DNA of 64,000 nt from DATBGS01 sp036557885 (GTDB taxonomy: Bacteria > Chloroflexota > Ktedonobacteria > Ktedonobacterales > DATBGS01), in contig DATBGS010000024.1 in assembly GCA_036557885.1 (NCBI GenBank), positions 62,001 through 126,000 on the forward strand, given 5' to 3'. The notes beneath the pieces were generated by a model. The model did not search any database and was not told where the DNA came from. It saw nothing but the letters and a program-made list of their open reading frames with translations. This document shows positions 61,669 through 64,000 of this stretch, one piece after another (position 1 is the stretch's first letter; the number at the start of each line of letters is the position of its first letter). The translations under genes were made by a program, and so were the position numbers.

Positions 61669-62700
61669 GTGCATTCCATGATTTTACCTCTTGCTTCTTT
61701 CTCGCTGCCCGGACGGGCCATCTTTGCAGCCGCCCTTCTCCTGCCTTTTGGTCTTGCATTTGCGCTCACCGGCCTGTATGGCCGATCACATCCCTCTTCA
61801 TGGGCAGCGCATTTCTCACGAGGGATAGGGACAGGGTGGTGGGGTAAATTCGTGAAGTGGCGCATCGTTGATCAAGCTGGCCCCGCAGTAGTTGTGGTGT
61901 GGCAGGATTTCCTGCGCTGTGTCACCTTTATTGGGGGTACAGAATATATTTACACTGGTATGGGGATGGTGTTAGCTACCCTAAGCTATCTAACATTTTT
62001 TCTTCTCACTGGCGGCGCACCTTACCCCCTCCAAAATCTGGAGAATATCTTTCTTTGGGTCGCAATGGCAGCCGGGCTGTGGGGAGGCTCCTGTATAGGA
62101 TATGCCGCCGCTTTTCGACAGGTGCGATCAATGACCGCCAGGCTCGTCTATGCTGACCTTACGCAGCGCCAGCTTGCTGATTTCCGCTCCCCGTTGCTTC
62201 TATTGCTACCTGGGGTATACATATTGTATCAGGCATTGGTTTCTTACATGGTCTTCCTCACCAGCGGGCCAACCGTTACATCCAATGATCGAGGGTCCAA
62301 CACCAGCGGCGTGACAGTGAGCGTCTGGATAGTCTTTGTTGGGCCAGCAGCAATGCTAATCATTGTGTTCATAGCAGAAATATTTGCAGCGTATATAGCG
62401 CGCCTTCCCCGCCTACTGATTACCGCTGATCCCAAGATAGCCCAACAGCTAGATAACATTATTCGCGCCGAGGTAGTAGGAAGAATCTGGGCCTTGATGA
62501 TGCTGGCTGTGGGTTCTGTGGGCTTTTCACAAACGGTTCTCGTAGAAAAACTCTCACCAGTAGCTTTCTCTTTGGGTAGCATAAGTTTTTTTTGCGGCAT
62601 GCTGGAGTTGATTGTTGGCGGAATGGGTGTCGCTCTTGCCCAGGGGCGGCTTGGCGGCAGGCTCACTGGCTGGCCCTGGCGCTCCATGAGGCAGCCATGA
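61669..62700 (+). CDS. Polytopic membrane protein of unknown function
   Basis: A 343-residue protein with about seven membrane helices, e.g. AIFAAALLLPFGLAFALTGL, MGMVLATLSYLTFFLLTGGA, LLLLLPGVYILYQALVSYMV and TVSVWIVFVGPAAMLIIVFI. No family is recognised. The start is GTG after GGAGG; an ATG three codons later is possible. Its stop overlaps the start of a GntR regulator gene (ATGA). That layout is common for a small transporter or sensor-like membrane protein with its own regulator. Confidence 0.78.
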   Translation: MHSMILPLASFSLPGRAIFAAALLLPFGLAFALTGLYGRSHPSSWAAHFSRGIGTGWWGKFVKWRIVDQAGPAVVVVWQDFLRCVTFIGGTEYIYTGMGMVLATLSYLTFFLLTGGAPYPLQNLENIFLWVAMAAGLWGGSCIGYAAAFRQVRSMTARLVYADLTQRQLADFRSPLLLLLPGVYILYQALVSYMVFLTSGPTVTSNDRGSNTSGVTVSVWIVFVGPAAMLIIVFIAEIFAAYIARLPRLLITADPKIAQQLDNIIRAEVVGRIWALMMLAVGSVGFSQTVLVEKLSPVAFSLGSISFFCGMLELIVGGMGVALAQGRLGGRLTGWPWRSMRQP

Positions 62701-63089
62701 GCACCCCACTGCTGCTGCTTGACTCAACAAGCTCCATTCCCCCCTATGAGCAAATCTGCGAACAGATTCGCATGCAGATTGCCTCCGGGCGGCTTCTGGC
62801 AGAGGCGATGCTTCCTTCAGTTCGCCAGCTTGCACGCGACCTGGGCATTGCCCCAAATACTGTGGTTCGCGCCTACAATCAACTTGAGCAGGAAGGATGG
62901 GTGGTGACTTCGGAGCGCAGGGGCGTTATGGTCGCGCTCTATCCACCAGTGCCAACACCATTTGAACGCAGGCAGCGCCTGGAGCGAGCCGTCTCCCATT
63001 TACTGGTGGCTGCTCACCAATTGGGCGTGTCCCCTGCCGAGCTATATGCTGAGATTGAGCGGCAGTGGCGACAATGGTATCCATCTTAG
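62697..63089 (+). CDS. GntR family regulator (YtrA-like)
   Basis: A 130-residue repressor. The winged helix is typical: PPYEQICEQIRMQIASGRLL, LPSVRQLARDLGIAPNTVVR, AYNQLEQEGWVVTSERRGVM. The C-terminal tail is a short helix pair, as in the YtrA subgroup that controls ABC transporters or membrane proteins. It overlaps the upstream membrane protein gene, so it probably regulates this unit. The other frame reaching to 62592 lies within the upstream gene. Confidence 0.92.
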   Translation: MSTPLLLLDSTSSIPPYEQICEQIRMQIASGRLLAEAMLPSVRQLARDLGIAPNTVVRAYNQLEQEGWVVTSERRGVMVALYPPVPTPFERRQRLERAVSHLLVAAHQLGVSPAELYAEIERQWRQWYPS

Positions 63090-63138
63090 GCTATGGCAGA
63101 GGGAACAGCCGACCTGAGCCAAAAACACGGCAAACATA

Positions 63139-63167
63139 AACCCCTCATCCACATGGAATGAGGGGTT
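63139..63167. terminator. Bidirectional hairpin terminator
   Basis: AACCCCTCAT (63139-63148), 9-base loop, ATGAGGGGTT (63158-63167), between convergent genes. An A-rich stretch precedes the stem, so termination of the minus-strand gene is also possible. Confidence 0.7.
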
Positions 63168-63216
63168 GAAACTTACCAGGCCAGGCAAAGCCATACCTAA
63201 GCTGGCAATCTTGTTT

Positions 63217-64000
63217 CTACAACTTGAAGTGAATGCCAAACAGGGTAAAGCTCAAGCGATGCTCTGCCAGCCGATGTCGGTGGTGTTCTGCTGGCGGGGC
63301 AGAGGGTGGCGGCGGTTCTGGCGGGTTATGATGGAAGAGGTGCAGACCTCCCAACTTGCTCAAGAGATGGTGCGTATCTTTGGTGATGGAAATGCCACCC
63401 TTTGACGCGCCCTGAGCAAGCCAGATGGGGAAAGGCGTAAAGTGAATACCCGCCATGATCGCTTTCCCCGGCTTGCCAATATGACAGGTTTCGTGCAAGA
63501 GCATCAGGTTGGCAAGATCATCAGGAGAATCCACTTGCTGCCCGGAATACGGGTTCGCTTTAATCAAGCTGGTCATTTTGGTGACACGCGCCGGGTCGGC
63601 ATCATTCCATTCGCTCCACTCGATTAGATGGTGGGCTTCCAGTGGCCCTTCGCCCTGGGGATGTGGATGAAATTGGCACAGCCAGCACTTGCCAACTTCT
63701 TTGATCAGCTTCTCACGATTGCGGCTAAACTCCGGGGACTCCTTGCGCTGCGGGTGAGCCGGGTCGTCAATGACGACTGTAAACTGCTCAACCACTTCAT
63801 GCCCCACCTGCGTTTCTGATTCTAGTGGTTGCTTGCCAGCGCCCACGCGGTCCAGAAGATGATGGACATCACCGGCAATCTCGACCCCATCCTTTGCCGC
63901 ACCTTGAGAAAACCAGACGGGAAACGGAGTAGTATGCGCGCCAGACATCTTGGACTGTCCTGGCAAGCTGCGATGACACGATTCATGCAAAACGACCAGA
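63217..64000 (-). CDS. Tandem HNH-like nuclease-type protein (N-terminus outside window)
   Basis: The gene is open to the window edge, so only the last 261 codons are seen. A full HNH-like module is present: CWLCQFHP (first CxxC), EAHHLIEWSEWND (His pair), DSPDDLANLMLLHETCH (Asn-His-Cys end). The first residues, LHESCHRSLPGQSKMSGAHT, are the end of an earlier copy and match the later LHETCHIGKPGKAIMAGIHF and TPFPIWLAQGASKGG. So the protein repeats the HNH module with its short tail (TPFPVWFSQGAAK). Whether it cuts DNA is unknown. It ends in a Pro/His-rich tail. Confidence 0.7.
   Translation of the reverse strand, partial: LVVLHESCHRSLPGQSKMSGAHTTPFPVWFSQGAAKDGVEIAGDVHHLLDRVGAGKQPLESETQVGHEVVEQFTVVIDDPAHPQRKESPEFSRNREKLIKEVGKCWLCQFHPHPQGEGPLEAHHLIEWSEWNDADPARVTKMTSLIKANPYSGQQVDSPDDLANLMLLHETCHIGKPGKAIMAGIHFTPFPIWLAQGASKGGISITKDTHHLLSKLGGLHLFHHNPPEPPPPSAPPAEHHRHRLAEHRLSFTLFGIHFKL

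Noticed and set aside
1..64000. CRISPR arrays, tRNA/rRNA genes, transposases and phage genes
   Set aside because: I looked for regular direct repeats with spacers, cloverleaf-like ends and transposase motifs (DDE, HUH) and saw none. The GC-rich repeats are irregularly spaced and single or paired.

Overview
This 64 kb window is GC-rich bacterial chromosome with tightly packed, mostly housekeeping and saprophytic genes. I see no insertion sequence, prophage, CRISPR array, tRNA or rRNA. The best guess for the source is a Chloroflexota bacterium, probably class Ktedonobacteria. This is inferred from an FMN riboswitch in front of a RibXY-type riboflavin transporter, a DUF5946 protein, an archaeal-type family B DNA polymerase, an XPB-Bax1 type helicase pair, a secreted sedolisin with Chloroflexi-style repeats, and a type 3 prolyl-tRNA synthetase. 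No phylogenetic marker proves it.

Layout. 1-3.6 kb: the end of an acyl-CoA ligase gene, then a minus-strand group with an F420/FMN PPOX protein, a PARG-like hydrolase and a TrmH-type RNA methyltransferase. 3.8-9.7 kb: a plus-strand DNA-repair-like cluster (helix-hairpin-helix protein, XPB-like helicase, Bax1/DUF790 partner), then a DUF5946 protein and a GH20 hexosaminidase. 9.7-18.2 kb: minus-strand metabolism (class II aldolase, MBL hydrolase, lysA, GH51 arabinofuranosidase) and an ABC exporter of the MacB/FtsX type. 18.5-25.2 kb: acetyltransferase, ankyrin protein, DinB protein, and a P450/TetR/MFS group with a recognisable operator. 25.2-37.9 kb: proS, membrane proteins, a CDP-alcohol phosphotransferase, a sedolisin protease, an amidohydrolase, a TMEM175-type channel and a C45 acyltransferase. 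38.0-40.7 kb: an RNA-repair cassette (methyltransferase, RNA ligase, HD-Pnk kinase/phosphoesterase). 40.9-48.0 kb: assorted single genes. 48.0-53.1 kb: DNA polymerase B, then FMN riboswitch-ribX-ribY. 53.1-64 kb: DJ-1 protein, a MurF-Alr fusion, a lipid kinase, a class V aminotransferase, a nitrilase, GNAT and APH genes, a membrane protein with a GntR regulator, and a truncated tandem HNH protein.

Three themes stand out. First, a palindromic GC-rich dispersed repeat with the core GTAGC(A/C)CCGGC...GCCGG occurs at about ten sites. It usually lies directly behind stop codons, but twice it lies in frame inside essential-looking genes (XPB helicase, MurF-Alr), and once it supplies a stop codon. 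Second, two nucleic-acid repair modules are present: XPB with a Bax1-like partner whose nuclease motifs look lost, and an RNA ligase plus HD-Pnk set with an overlapping methyltransferase. Third, the riboflavin transporter is controlled by an FMN riboswitch with a visible hairpin over the ribosome-binding site of a TTG-started ribX, and no ATPase gene lies beside it.
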